A stretch of DNA of 64,000 nucleotides, taken from positions 560,501 to 624,500 of the forward strand of contig JAJFZO010000287.1 in the NCBI GenBank assembly GCA_021397835.1, in the 5' to 3' direction. The position numbers were made by a program, and so were the translations under genes. Shown here piece by piece: positions 63,558-64,000 of the stretch (the first letter of the stretch is position 1; each line of letters starts with the position of its first letter). The notes below the pieces were generated by a model. That model was given only the letters and a program-made list of their open reading frames with translations. It ran no database searches and had not been told where the DNA came from. The DNA comes from Moringa oleifera (Eukaryota; Streptophyta; Magnoliopsida; Brassicales; Moringaceae).

Positions 63558-64000
63558 AATTCTTTTAGTATTTCTCCTCCAAAAGACCTTCCTTGTTCAT
63601 TTTAAACTTCCAACGTCAGTGAAGAAATGGGGGCACTCATATTTTTGGGTCTTCTAGAATAGGATCCCTCAAAGAATTAACCCTTGCTTTGATCCCAGCC
63701 AAGACTTCGGGACTAATTAATGTAGCTCTTTCCATGGTCTTAGCTGAGGTCAAGCAAACCTTGATGAATAATAAAACTCTCCTTGTATTCATTCTTCACT
63801 GATGCTTTCATTTTAGTATACTAGGAAAAGACCATACCCCTGTGCTACCCTGACCTACCCTCTAAAAGAGTCTAGCCGAAAGGCTCTTCTACTGATTCTA
63901 ACCCCCTCTCTCCCAAGAGGAGACCCCACCTAAAAATGCCACTTAGCCTTTTCCTTTAGCTTTTGAAGAACCAAAGAGCTCCTCTCCCTTAGGTTAGGTT
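63558..64000. other. Unidentified sequence at the right edge
   Basis: No gene, repeat or element end is recognised. It is less AT-rich than most of the window. Confidence 0.3.

Overview
This window is plant nuclear DNA, most likely from a eudicot. It is very AT-rich, has no bacterial operon layout, and is dominated by decayed retrotransposons. It also holds a nuclear copy of plastid DNA and two small intron-containing secreted-peptide genes. Only those two genes look intact; nearly every other reading frame is transposon debris or chance.

Layout: the first 54 kb is a tandem array of three diverged copies of a segment of about 13.5 kb. Unit A is 1-21454 (cut by the window edge), unit B 21455-35001 and unit C 35002-54050. 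In order, an intact unit holds an AT-rich lead, a 113-bp minisatellite with a hairpin (about 8 copies in A, 4 in B), a series of T-rich modules of about 1 kb, a Ty1/copia pol fragment (reverse transcriptase from its YMDD box through RNase H), an unidentified short frame, an AT-rich spacer and a defensin-like peptide gene (20200-20593 in A, 33729-34123 in B). Unit C has lost about 8.4 kb internally, and its right end stops before the peptide gene.

Unit A alone carries a 6.4-kb CACTA-type DNA transposon (11434-17805) with CACTACTACA ends, a 3-bp AAC target duplication and clean empty sites in B and C. Inside it lie about 4.6 kb of plastid DNA: petG and trnW-CCA, then rpoC1 exon 1 and most of rpoB, all degenerate. 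The plastid pieces come from regions that are far apart in ordinary plastomes.

Unit C alone carries a Ty3/gypsy element of about 15.6 kb (37156-52795) that splits its copia fragment. It has long LTRs, a gag with an N-terminal plant-mobile-domain-like region and coiled coil, a zinc-knuckle-like segment, an aspartic protease, reverse transcriptase, two RNase H-like segments and an integrase. All are broken by stops and frameshifts. The order and the second RNase H suggest the TAT/Ogre group.

From 54050 to the end the DNA is rearranged. It holds an inverted T-rich module with a striking C tract, the 3' end and one long LTR of a second gypsy-like element (plus strand), and a related gag fragment on the minus strand. 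Upstream of that fragment is a sequence that looks like its LTR/promoter. The last 1 kb is unidentified.
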